Source: Pseudocercospora fijiensis CIRAD86 (taxonomy: Eukaryota > Ascomycota > Dothideomycetes > Mycosphaerellales > Mycosphaerellaceae). From it: a stretch of DNA of 64,000 nt. Location: positions 3,830,596 through 3,894,595 of the forward strand of contig NW_006921535.1 of assembly GCF_000340215.1 (NCBI RefSeq), given 5' to 3'. Positions 43,741-52,695 of this stretch are shown piece by piece; position 1 is the stretch's first letter, and each line of letters begins with the position of its first letter. Below the pieces are notes generated by a model. That model worked only from the letters and a program-made list of their open reading frames with translations. It searched no databases and was not told the DNA's origin. Both the position numbers and the translations under genes were made by a program.

Positions 43741-44215
43741 ATAGTAATAGCGTCTATTCTCTTTTATAATATTCCTAGATATAGAGTAATAGCGGAGTCT
43801 AGCCCTTATAAATATACCCCTAACCTCTCTTAAAGCTATCGAAATCGGAAATCCTATATCGCTTCTATAAGAAGGGGTAGTATAAAGGTCTCTATTTCTC
43901 TTTACGAGGTTGCTAGCTCGGAGTAATAGCTAAGTTAGGCCCTTGTGCACCTATACTAAGCTCTCTTAAAACTATAAATTCGGCTTAAAATTATTTATCG
44001 CTTCCGCTAGATAGGATAGTTTGAAGGCCTTCGTTTCTCTTTGTAAGCTTGCTAGCTATAGAGTAATAGCTGAGTTGTACTATTGTGAATATGTCCTAAC
44101 CTCTCTTTAAGCTTACGAAATCCTATATCGCTTCCCTGGAAAGTAGGGTACGAAGGCCTTCATTTCCCTTTGCGAGGTTACTAGCCATAGAGAGATGGCC
44201 GAATTGATCTGATTG
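43741..44215 (+). repeat. About 3.5 tandem copies of a ~135-bp unit, RIP-affected
   Basis: Successive copies share a CTCTCTTAAAGCT-type opening, TATCGCTTC, GAAGGCCTTCGTTTCTCTTT, a GCTAGC core and TAGAGTAATAGCTGAGTT. Full copies start near 43832, 43960 and 44100; a partial copy precedes them (43770-43831). The left copies are AT-shifted, while the last (44100-44215) keeps CpA and TpG, so it is nearly undamaged. Confidence 0.8.
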
Positions 44216-44262
44216 AACGAGCATTGACGTGCCGATGCCGCGTTGAATGTCCATCGCCTGCC

Positions 44263-45534
44263 TCACTCCATAATAGGCCTCCACATTTTCCTGCCCATAA
44301 ACTTCTCTACACCTTCATCAGCCATAACGTCGTCCGCCAGTCTTCCGGTGACAACAGAACGCTCGTGGTCGCGGCCTCTCACAAAGAAAGCATCTCTTCC
44401 AATCCACCGACCGGCGTCCGGTCCGCTCCGAGGTTTGGTGAAGCCTGAGTTCGACCGGTCGAGAGTCAGGAACCAGTGCCGCTGATGGATAGATCCAATG
44501 GTGTTGTTAGCCCCAGTGTAAGCATTATTCGCGCGAATGACTTCATTCTCATCGTCTTCCGATGCGTTTCCAGCCTCGATGTCAATTGCATCGGGTATGT
44601 GCTCGCGGCTCGCAGAGCTGACCCCTTCTGTATCAGACTCGCCTTCGCTGCTGGTTACAGTAGCAGTCTGAACAGTCTTGGCAGGATCGAGACGGCGCCG
44701 TTTGCGCTTTGGCCTCTTGGCATGCCCAGCCTTATTATTCGCGGATGGTAAGCGTAGTGCAATTGTGTAATCCTTTGGAAGCCTCGTACCATGAAGTCGA
44801 AGTCTAATGTGTCTTGCTTGGAAAGCATCGAACAAGTTTTGGCTTTGCGAGGCCTCGTTTGCACTTTCTTCGTCATCAGTCATCTCATCATCTGTATTTG
44901 GCTGTAGCTTGGGTCGCGCGCGCGGAAGGACTTCGTATTGACCGGTATCCCATATGAGAAGGGAGCCTGTTGCATGAGATGCAGATTCTATTAAATTATT
45001 CTGATGTCATTAGTGCCTACCTTGAAGGGATTACAGTTCGAGAGATGAGAAACGATTTCCTACCCATAGATTGTGCACGCGTGTCTCTATCGCCATCCGG
45101 TTCGGCCGCTTCGAATTCGGATTCCCTGGCAAGCCATACGGCACGGCAAAGCTAATGGTAGAGGTTTCGGAAAACTGGAGTCGCAGGTCGTAATGTACGC
45201 CAGCGACGGGGTGATCATGTTGATGGACAACAAAATGTGCGCCGTGACTATGCTGGTTTCTCTGGTATAGGTCTCGAAAGGCATCTATAGATATGCGAGG
45301 ACCATCGGTGGGCCTTGAGACAGATGAAAGGTGATTGACAAAGTACGAGAGGTGGTCACGAATATGCAGCTCGTGCGCCTCGATCTTTGCCGTCTCCGAC
45401 TTGTCCTTGACATCAGAGCTGTCTTGTTCCTGTTCCCGTTCCTCCTGAACATCGAGCGTGCGTGCTGCAGTTGTCGATGCTCTTCTCACAGGCGGAGGTG
45501 ATATGTCCCTTGCCAAAGTTACCAGCCGAGCCAT
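44263..45534 (-). CDS. LigD-type DNA 3'-phosphoesterase-domain protein
   Basis: Exon 1 45534-45064 and exon 2 45000-44263, joined over a 63-bp intron (GTAGGA donor, ACTAAT branch, CATCAG acceptor) that gives the conserved ETRVHNLW / NNLIESASHATGSLLIWDTG join. Product 402 residues. Residues ~85-245 match the 3'-phosphoesterase domain of bacterial LigD (and its archaeal/fungal stand-alone relatives): SHGAHFVVHQHDHPVAGVHYDLRLQ carries the His/Asp metal site, followed by FAVPYGLPGNP. RLRLHGTRLPKDYTIALRLP closes the fold. After a KRPKRKRRR nuclear-type basic run, the C-terminal ~150 residues are unlike LigD but conserved-looking (HWFLTLDRSNSGF, GRWIGRDAFFVRGRDHERSVVTG). It may act on damaged DNA ends; no ligase or polymerase domain is present. 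The 3' end is ~50 bp from the RIP-repeat patch. The start is the ATG at 45534, since the 45540 codon is GTG. Confidence 0.85.
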
Positions 45535-45763
45535 GATCACTCACTGTGTCTCTTACTGGTTATCCCCAATCGCGTAAACATAAAGAGACGCGTTCTGAAG
45601 CCAAGTTGAAAGAAGATGACGCTCTGAGGCGGGTCCGTGCGCAAGCTTTGGTGATCACTGATCCTGGAAAGCGAGCACAAGACTTTGTAAGAATAATCCA
45701 TACCTCACACCATCGACCATCCAACCATTTAACACGTCAATCAACTCGACACATCAAATCACA

Positions 45764-46106
45764 ATGTCATTCCTCTTCGGTGGTGGTCGGCCTCAGCCGT
45801 CATCTGCAGAGAAGATTGCTGCAGCAGAAGCTGAGATCGAGATGGTCTCTAACATGTTCAACCAGTATGCGCAGCGCCTTTTCCTACGCAACCACCGTTG
45901 ACTGATCCTTGATCAATAGACTCGTCGATACGTGCACGAAGAAATGCATACCGCCACAGTACCGAGAAGGCGAATTGAACAAGGGCGAATCCGTGTGCTT
46001 AGACCGCTGCGTCTCGAAATTCTTCGAAGTCAACATTAAGGTCTCGGAAAAGATGCAAGGCGAGGCGCAGGCAAGACAGGGCGGTGGCGGAATGTTTGGT
46101 CATTAA
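45764..46106 (+). CDS. TIM10: Mitochondrial intermembrane-space chaperone Tim10
   Basis: A small Tim chaperone that, with Tim9, escorts hydrophobic carriers across the intermembrane space to TIM22. Exons 45764-45864 and 45920-46106 join across a 55-bp intron (GTATGC donor, CAATAG acceptor), splitting a Gln codon in MFNQLVDTC. Product 95 residues, the normal size. The twin CX3C motifs are C39-TKK-C43 and C60-LDR-C64, the disulfide pairs formed by Mia40. The N-terminus (MSFLFGG) and the Gly-rich C-terminal end (GGGGMFGH) fit fungal Tim10. It is divergent from the phosphoesterase gene, 229 bp away. Confidence 0.95.
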
Positions 46107-46545
46107 TGGACGATAGCAAGAGGAGAGTAAGGATTGGTTGAGCTGGCAATCTGAGATACGCTTGAGCATGAGTGAGGGCAAGATGGATGCAGGAGACAGC
46201 GCACTCTGCGGAAGGCGCATGGCATGTCCGTATACGCATGTATGATACAGCTCGCAGTTGGCCAGCCACCATTGCGACGAGGGCAGCAGGCGCAAGGCGC
46301 GCGCTGTACATATACTGGGACATTCAACTCAGGATACAGCATGAAACAGATGTGGCTCACATGGAAGGATCGGGCGAGTCAAGCAGTAAGCTCGACGTGT
46401 TTGCTGTTCTATCATGCAGTATTTACAATGAAGGTGCCGTCCACCCGTCAAGGCCGCGAAACCATGCAATTCCCATTGCCCAACGCCCACGCCGCCCACG
46501 CACATGCGATGCAATGCAATGCGATTCTGGTATCATGAGTCGTAA
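46107..46545. other. Intergenic, convergent gene ends
   Basis: 439 bp between the 3' ends of TIM10 and the membrane-protein gene. A GCATGCAATGCAATGC-like short repeat lies near 46500-46525. No gene supported. Confidence 0.45.
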
Positions 46546-47091
46546 TCATGCTTTCTCAAGTCTTGTCCTGTCGCTTCGCCTCGGCAACGTCCAGGGCACA
46601 GCACAGATGACCTGTGACTTATTAGCGCCTTCTTCAATGACAGGGCTGTATAACCTACCTCTCCCTCACTATATGCCCAGAAATACACAATAGTCGCGAC
46701 AAAATAGTACAGTGCCGGATTTGTGGACTGGTACATCAAGATTGCCGACATGCTTGCAAACGGCAACCACATCAAGCGGACCTCGAGGCTTCGGTGTATC
46801 GGCGAGCCGGCCACAAACTTGACAGGCCATTCGTATATGAGGGTAATGATTCCGACAACGAGATTTATGATCTGAAGGATTGGGACGGGCTTCACTGCAG
46901 CGTCGAAGTTCTTTGTGAGCCAGTCGAAGAAGAATTTGGGCCAGAAGAAGCCTTCAAGAGCGGCTGCTATGTGGTCTGGGTGATTGTTAGCATGTATGAC
47001 TGACTATAGATGAGCTGTATATGGGTGTCTTACAGATAGCAGCCGTCAGGACAATAAGCCGAGCCCAGTGATTCTTGATCAACTTGCCCAT
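46546..47091 (-). CDS. Small conserved fungal membrane protein (DUF7727-like)
   Basis: Exons 47091-47034, 46975-46659 and 46611-46546, with 58- and 47-bp introns; the second uses a GTAGGT donor and GCTAAT branch. Product 146 residues. The sequence begins MGKLIKNHWARLIVLTAAIYHIAA and includes GFFWPKFFFDWLTKNFD, a transmembrane PVPILQIINLVVGIITLIYEWP, the conserved KFVAGSPIHRSLEVRLMWLPF, and two more hydrophobic segments. The end VICAVPWTLPRR is recovered only after removing intron 2, which supports the splice. Four membrane helices are likely. The family occurs throughout Pezizomycotina with no known function; the DUF number is from memory. Confidence 0.88.
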
Positions 47092-48251
47092 GGCGTTGGT
47101 GAGACAAGCTCAAGTCAATATGCGCTATACAGTCTGTATGCGCTTTTGGCTACCGATTCTGCTGAAGGTATCTCATCGTCCAGAAAGGCTTTCATAAGAA
47201 TCGGACAGGGCCCTTTGGAAGGTTTGTACCCCAGTTGAAGAGGGCTCGACGTGATCAATAGCGCCCTGGTCACTTGTGGATAGGGCAAGCTGAGAGATAT
47301 GCGAGGTGATAGAGGAGTGCAAGCGGGAGAGACCTTACGCAATGGGATCTACATTTTTCTGGGCGGGCGATTCGGAGCGGGCTGACTCGTCACCAGCCGT
47401 GTGTCCGGAACTGGAGTGAATGTCTGCGTGGCAGAAACGCGGTGGGCAAAGTGCTTGCGGGTTGGCAAGCTGGAAGCGCCGACAAAGACGAATCGTTGTC
47501 GACTCTGGCTTTCTCAGGGAAGCTCTGCTCTCTGATTGGAGCTTGACATTGCGGAGCACATCTGATGGCCGGAAGTCAATCTTGGCCCGACTGCTGCTTC
47601 AACCACACATCTTTTTTTTACCGTCTTCAAATCCTCCTCCTGTGCTCCGAAACTAATGGCACGAAAAGTTTCCCCGACGACTTCGGTCCGGTATGAATGC
47701 CATTCTCGAGCTTTTCGGACAATTCACCTGCCTTGGGAATGCGAAGAGTCGGAAAGGCCTTCGAAAGGAAGCGTGAGTCCATCAGCCAATTAGAAGCAGA
47801 CATTCACTGTGCTGGTTGCCAAGTCACTAGCGCCAGCGGTTAAAATCTGATTCTGCAGGTGCTGTCGGCTCGCGCCGCCCAATCCTGCAAGCACGACGCG
47901 CTCCGCTTGCACAACGCCAGCACGCGGTCGGATGAGCACGCAGCTTTCTGAGAGGTTGGACACCTGCGACCATGCCATGGCGGTGGCGGCTACAGTACCG
48001 TCACGCATCACGAGCAATCGGTAAGCATAGGCACGGTGCGTGCTTCTCAAGAAGACTAGAAGGACTGGTCACCTTGGGAACTTTCTGAAAACCGAGCAAG
48101 AGCAAGGAGAGCCAGTATTCCCCAGATACGACCTTTGCGACATGAGCCGGTAATAGAACAGGACGAGCTTGTCGCAAACCCACAACCAAGGCCGCAGGCT
48201 GGGCCCAAATCTCGAAACCTACAAAGCGCCAGACAAAATATCCAAGAGACC
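47092..48251. promoter_or_regulatory. 1.16-kb divergent promoter region (membrane protein / noxA)
   Basis: Lies between two divergent start codons. No additional gene is supported. Plus-strand codons upstream of 48252 stay open to 48135 but contain no ATG, so noxA begins at 48252. The long leader suits a regulated oxidase gene, as an inference. Confidence 0.5.
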
Positions 48252-49968
48252 ATGGCAGTCCCGAAGCAGAAGTCATGGCTTGCGAAACAGCTTACGCCGC
48301 GAAAGCTACTCTTCTACTGCGTATTTCATGGCCTACATATCCTAATATTCATAATTGGCTGGTGGAAACAAGCGACAGATCAGCGCCTTGCACCGCTCAA
48401 CACATTACAATTCAGCGTGTGGTTCTCTCGTGGAGCTGGACTATGTCTCTCCGTAGACGTTATGCTCATCCTCTTCCCCATGTGCCGGAATATCCTCAGA
48501 GAGATACGACCCAAGATAAGGTGGCTACCACTCGACGAAAGTCAGTGGTTCCACCGCCAAGTCGCATACAGCTTGTTGATCTGGACCATCGTACACACAG
48601 GATCACATTATGTGAACTTCTTCAACGTTGAGCGAAGTCAGGTCCGGAAGGAGGCTGCGATTGAGGTCCACTATCATCAAGCCGGAGGCATCACTGGACA
48701 TGTTATGCTTTTTTGCATGTTGATGATGTACACCACCGCACATTCAAAGATTCGACAGCAGAGTTTCGAGACTTTTTGGTACACGCACCATCTGTTCATC
48801 CCCTTCTTCTTGGCAATGTACACGCATGCAACCGGATGCTTCGTGCGTGACAGCCTCAATCCCTATTCACCTTTTGCCGGCAAGCCTTTCTGGGGACACT
48901 GCATAGGCTACCAAGGTTGGCGATGGGAGCTCATTGGAGGTGGTCTCTACCTATGCGAGCGAATCTGGCGAGAGATCAGATCGAGACGCCAGACAGAGAT
49001 CATCAAGGTCGTCAAGCACCCTTATGGTGAGCGTTGAACCTTTCTGACGTGTGGCATCGAATACTGACGTGAACACAGACGCCGTTGAGATCCAATTCCG
49101 CAAGCCCAGCTTCCGCTACAAGGCCGGCCAGTGGCTCTTTATCAATGTCCCATCAGTGAGCAAGCACCAATGGCATCCCTTCACGATTACATCGTGCCCA
49201 TTCGATCCATACGTGAGTGTGCACGTTCGACAAGTAGGTGACTATACTCGCGCGCTTGCCAACGCTCTCGGCGCCGGAACCGAGCAGAAAGAACTTTACA
49301 GCGGCCTAGACCCAATGGGAATGTACGAAGTCGCGCTCATGTACGGTCAAGAAATGCCCAAACTCCGAGTTGATGGTCCCTACGGTGCACCGGCCGAAGA
49401 TGTCTTTGAGAACGAAATCGCAATCTTGATCGGAACCGGCATTGGTGTCACCCCTTGGGCAGCAATCTTGAAGAACATCTGGCACATGCGATTATCACCC
49501 AATCCACCAAAACGACTCCGAAGAGTAGAGTTCATCTGGGTATGCAGAGACACAAGCTCCTTCGAATGGTTCCAAGCTCTGCTCTCAAGTCTGGAATCTC
49601 AAAGTCGAGAAATGAGCGGCGCAGGCAGTCATACCGAATTCTTGAGAATTCACACTTACCTCACGCAGAAAGTGGATGCCGATACTGCTCAAAACATCGT
49701 GCTGAACTCTGTGGGCACTGATAAGGATCCTTTGACTGAGCTTTCCAGCAGGACGAATTTCGGGCGTCCTGACTTCAATAGGTTGTTTGTGGCTATGAGA
49801 GAAGGTATCCTGAACCAATCGTACATCGCAGGTATCAACCAGGGCGGCAGAACTGATGTCGGTGTCTACTTCTGTGGCCCGAACGTGGCGGCTAGGGATA
49901 TTAGGAAGGCTTGTAAAGAGGCTACGGTGAAGGAAGTCAAATTCAAGTTTTGGAAGGAGCACTTTTAG
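48252..49968 (+). CDS. noxA: NADPH oxidase NoxA (Nox1, gp91phox type)
   Basis: A superoxide-generating oxidase of fungal cell membranes, needed in many species for sexual development, hyphal fusion or infection structures. Exons 48252-49026 and 49079-49968 (52-bp intron, GTGAGC donor, ACACAG acceptor) give 554 residues, typical of NoxA and lacking the N-terminal extension of NoxB and the EF-hands of NoxC. The six-helix haem domain includes SRGAGLCLSVD, a haem-His helix SLLIWTIVHTGSHYVNF and FWYTHHLFIPFFLAMYTH. The cytosolic FAD part has HPFTITSCPFDPYVSVH; the NADPH part has DGPYGAPAEDVFENE, IGTGIGVTPWAAILK and VYFCGPN. It ends in KFKFWKEHF, the canonical Nox C-terminus. Activity in this family needs NoxR and Rac. 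Confidence 0.95.
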
Positions 49969-50359
49969 TTGCAGCAGAACAGTACTTACTGTACAGTGCA
50001 TGTGCATGAGCGGAACTGGCGTGTTTGGGAGGAAGCTCGATGGCATATGACGAAATTTTATCTACCTCCTTCTCAGGCTCTTCTTGTAGACCTCCTTCCA
50101 CGCGTGTATGTTCCATCTTCATTTCACGTGGGTTTTAGCGTCGATCGGCGCATTCGCTCTGCATTCCGGATGGAGATGCGGCCGCGAGATAATAGCTCTT
50201 GTCCCGACTCGTCTTTGTGGAAGATATCTGCAGCACCCGTGGCACTCCGGCAGGCACCCTTGAGGCCCAGGCGATCAAGGTAAGGTGGTGATCAAAGAGA
50301 GTTCCCGACAGCATGCGTTGAAGTTGTGGGCATGCACACCACTTTGCAGCTTCCTAGCC
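49969..50359. other. Intergenic, convergent gene ends
   Basis: 391 bp between noxA and the lactonase gene. Terminators are expected; no gene or motif recognised. Confidence 0.45.
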
Positions 50360-51409
50360 TCATGAAATCTTGTACGCCTTCTCAGCCGTGCCTTTCCAGA
50401 CCAAAGCCTTGTGATCATCATTAAGCCTCAGACTACTATGATCAAGCAGTAAACCGACCACATCCTTCCACACGACCCATGAGTCCTCTCCAGCAGGGCC
50501 TCTCACATTACACACCGGCCAGTCGCTACCAAACATAACCCGACCAGGCCCAAACGATGCGAAAACGTGCTCGACCCAAGGCCTCACATGCGTCGCGATC
50601 GCAGCCGCATCCGACAGGCCTTCGGGAATCTCACTCAAAGCCCCAGAAAGTTTCATGTAAGTCTTCGGAAGCGCAGACATATGTTCGATGACCTTAACCC
50701 AGCGATCGAAATCCGGACCATTAGGGAGAAAGTCTGGTTTGCAAAGATGATTGAGAACGAACGTGACTTTCTCATCTTCCGACACGTCGACGTGAGCAGT
50801 CGTCATGGCTCGAGATATGAGTTCCAATTGCCAAATTCCCCCGGAATGCTGATCGACACCGACATCAAATGCGAAACTTCGTTTTCCGAGGAGTTTGAGG
50901 TTGTTGATGAAATGTCGACTGGAAACTAAAGTCTTGAATTTCTCCTCGTCGAGGATCGCTTGGAGTAGGAATCTGACCCCTTTGACTCGTTTCCACGTTT
51001 CTGGTCCAGCGGCTTCTTCGGCTAGTCGAAGCCATTCTTCGAGGACTTCTGTTGATTGATCCATGGGTGCCCACGCCACGATTGCCAGTAACATTTTGCT
51101 GTCGCGTTCGCCGTATTTGCCTTCTGCACAGTCTCGGAGGAATTTGATCTCGTCTAGAGGCCCTTTCGCCCAGTCTTTGACTTCTCCCCAGGGTGGACTG
51201 TATCGTACATCTGTCTCGACGTATACGACGCCGGTGACTTCGAAGTCTGTTTCTGAAGACCCATCCTGCTTTGATGCAGCGTAGTAATGTGATAGAAGAT
51301 GTTCTTTGGCTAAGGGCATGCCCGGTGTCATCCAAGCATGCCCTTCCTCATTGCACATATGCTCAGGCCATAGGTGAATGTGGCTATCAAGGACACACCG
51401 CGGAGCCAT
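50360..51409 (-). CDS. LRA2: L-rhamnono-gamma-lactonase (amidohydrolase-2 family)
   Basis: A single-exon 349-residue TIM-barrel hydrolase. The start is DSHIHLWPEH with the metal-binding His10-x-His12. The end has RVMFGSDWPVCNVRGP with the conserved Asp. The VTFVLNHLCKPD and KTYMKLSGALSE strands are typical of the amidohydrolase-related lactonases. The functional call rests on both family resemblance and the neighbour: the adjacent divergent gene is L-rhamnose 1-dehydrogenase, whose product (L-rhamnono-1,4-lactone) this enzyme would hydrolyse in the non-phosphorylative fungal L-rhamnose pathway. LRA3 (dehydratase) and LRA4 (aldolase) are not in the window. Confidence 0.85.
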   Translation of the reverse strand: MAPRCVLDSHIHLWPEHMCNEEGHAWMTPGMPLAKEHLLSHYYAASKQDGSSETDFEVTGVVYVETDVRYSPPWGEVKDWAKGPLDEIKFLRDCAEGKYGERDSKMLLAIVAWAPMDQSTEVLEEWLRLAEEAAGPETWKRVKGVRFLLQAILDEEKFKTLVSSRHFINNLKLLGKRSFAFDVGVDQHSGGIWQLELISRAMTTAHVDVSEDEKVTFVLNHLCKPDFLPNGPDFDRWVKVIEHMSALPKTYMKLSGALSEIPEGLSDAAAIATHVRPWVEHVFASFGPGRVMFGSDWPVCNVRGPAGEDSWVVWKDVVGLLLDHSSLRLNDDHKALVWKGTAEKAYKIS

Positions 51410-51747
51410 TCACGATGCGGTGGGGAAATTCGTATGCTTGAATGGTGGCGTGATGTTTCTGTCGGGACTTCTTTGGCGTTCGGGTCCTGTCAAGAGCGGC
51501 ATCAATGATAATGGCAACGTCGATTGAGCGGCATCATTCCCACCCAAGCCTGGAGTGGACTTTGATGGCAAGCGTCCGTCTGGCTCTCGCTTCAAAGCCC
51601 ACCGAGGACCCCTCACCTTGCAAGCAGTACATCATCTCGAGCACAACTTTCCTGCCATGGCGCGTCTTCACGCCTACGGTCGCGTGGCCAGCACAAGACT
51701 GGTTGTTGGTACGCATGCGGGATTAAGCTCATTCGCTGAGTTGCGAA
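51410..51747. promoter_or_regulatory. Bidirectional promoter of the L-rhamnose gene pair
   Basis: 338 bp shared by the two divergent rhamnose-catabolic genes, consistent with co-induction by L-rhamnose. The binding site of the regulator was not identified. Confidence 0.6.
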
Positions 51748-52575
51748 ATGGCACTTCTACACGGCAAGGTCGCGGCCATCACGGGAGCTGTGACTGGCAT
51801 TGGAAGAGCGATTGCCATTGACTACATCAGACACGGCGCGAGTGTTGCCGTGAACTTCTTTCCCGATGACAAGTCCAAGAAGAAGTTTGAAGAACTGCAA
51901 AGCGAAGTCGGACCCGATGCAAGGCTCATCGGTATCGGCGGAGACATCACAAAGCCGGAGACGGGGCAAGAGCTCGTGAGGGCGACAGTCGAGAAGTTTG
52001 GGAGGCTAGACGTGTTCGTGAGCAATGCAGGAGTCTGTCAATTCGCAGACTTTTTAACGTGAGCCTTCTTCAATTTCGACTGCGCGTGCCGTACCTGCTG
52101 ACCCGAGCAAAGGATGTCGCCCGACCTCGTCAATCACACCATCTCTACCAACCTCAACGGTGCCTTCTTCGCAGTCCAGGCCGCGGCTCAGCAGATGGCG
52201 AAGCAAGAGCCTTCAGGAGGGAGCATAATTGGTGTATCATCTATCTCAGCGCTCGTTGGAGGCGCCGGCCAGACACACTACACCCCTACAAAAGCCGGTA
52301 TATTGTCTCTGATGCAAAGCACAGCATGTGCATTGGGAAAGTACAACATTCGATGCAATGCTTTGCTCCCAGGCACTATCCGGACGCAGCTCAACGATGA
52401 AGATCTTGCGGATGAGGAGAAGCGCAAATACATGGAGGGTAGGATACCACTGGGAAGATTGGGCCAACCGAGAGACTTGGCAGGTCCAGCGGTCTTCCTG
52501 GCAAGCGATCTGAGCGAGTACGTGACGGGCGCGCAGTTGCTGGTGGATGGAGGCCTATTCGTAAACCTGCAATAA
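51748..52575 (+). CDS. LRA1: L-rhamnose 1-dehydrogenase (SDR family)
   Basis: A short-chain dehydrogenase that oxidises L-rhamnose to L-rhamnono-lactone with NAD(P). Exons 51748-52058 and 52113-52575 (54-bp intron, GTGAGC donor, CTGAC branch) give 257 residues, close to the yeast enzyme. The dinucleotide motif is TGAVTGIG (12-19), VSNAG lies near 95, and the catalytic set is Ser147, Tyr160 and Lys164 in YTPTK. The stretch GGAGQTHYTPTKAGILSLM and the C-terminal GAQLLVDGGLFVNLQ match the characterised Scheffersomyces L-rhamnose dehydrogenase closely, from memory. It is divergent from the lactonase gene. Confidence 0.92.
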
Positions 52576-52695
52576 ATGCTGCTGTTTGGAAACATCCTAG
52601 AGAGCGAAAGCTCACTGCGTCATTTGGGGCATCAGACAACGGAATCCGAGTGAATCGGAACGTCGTTCATGGCTACAAGGCTGGCATTAGCTCCA

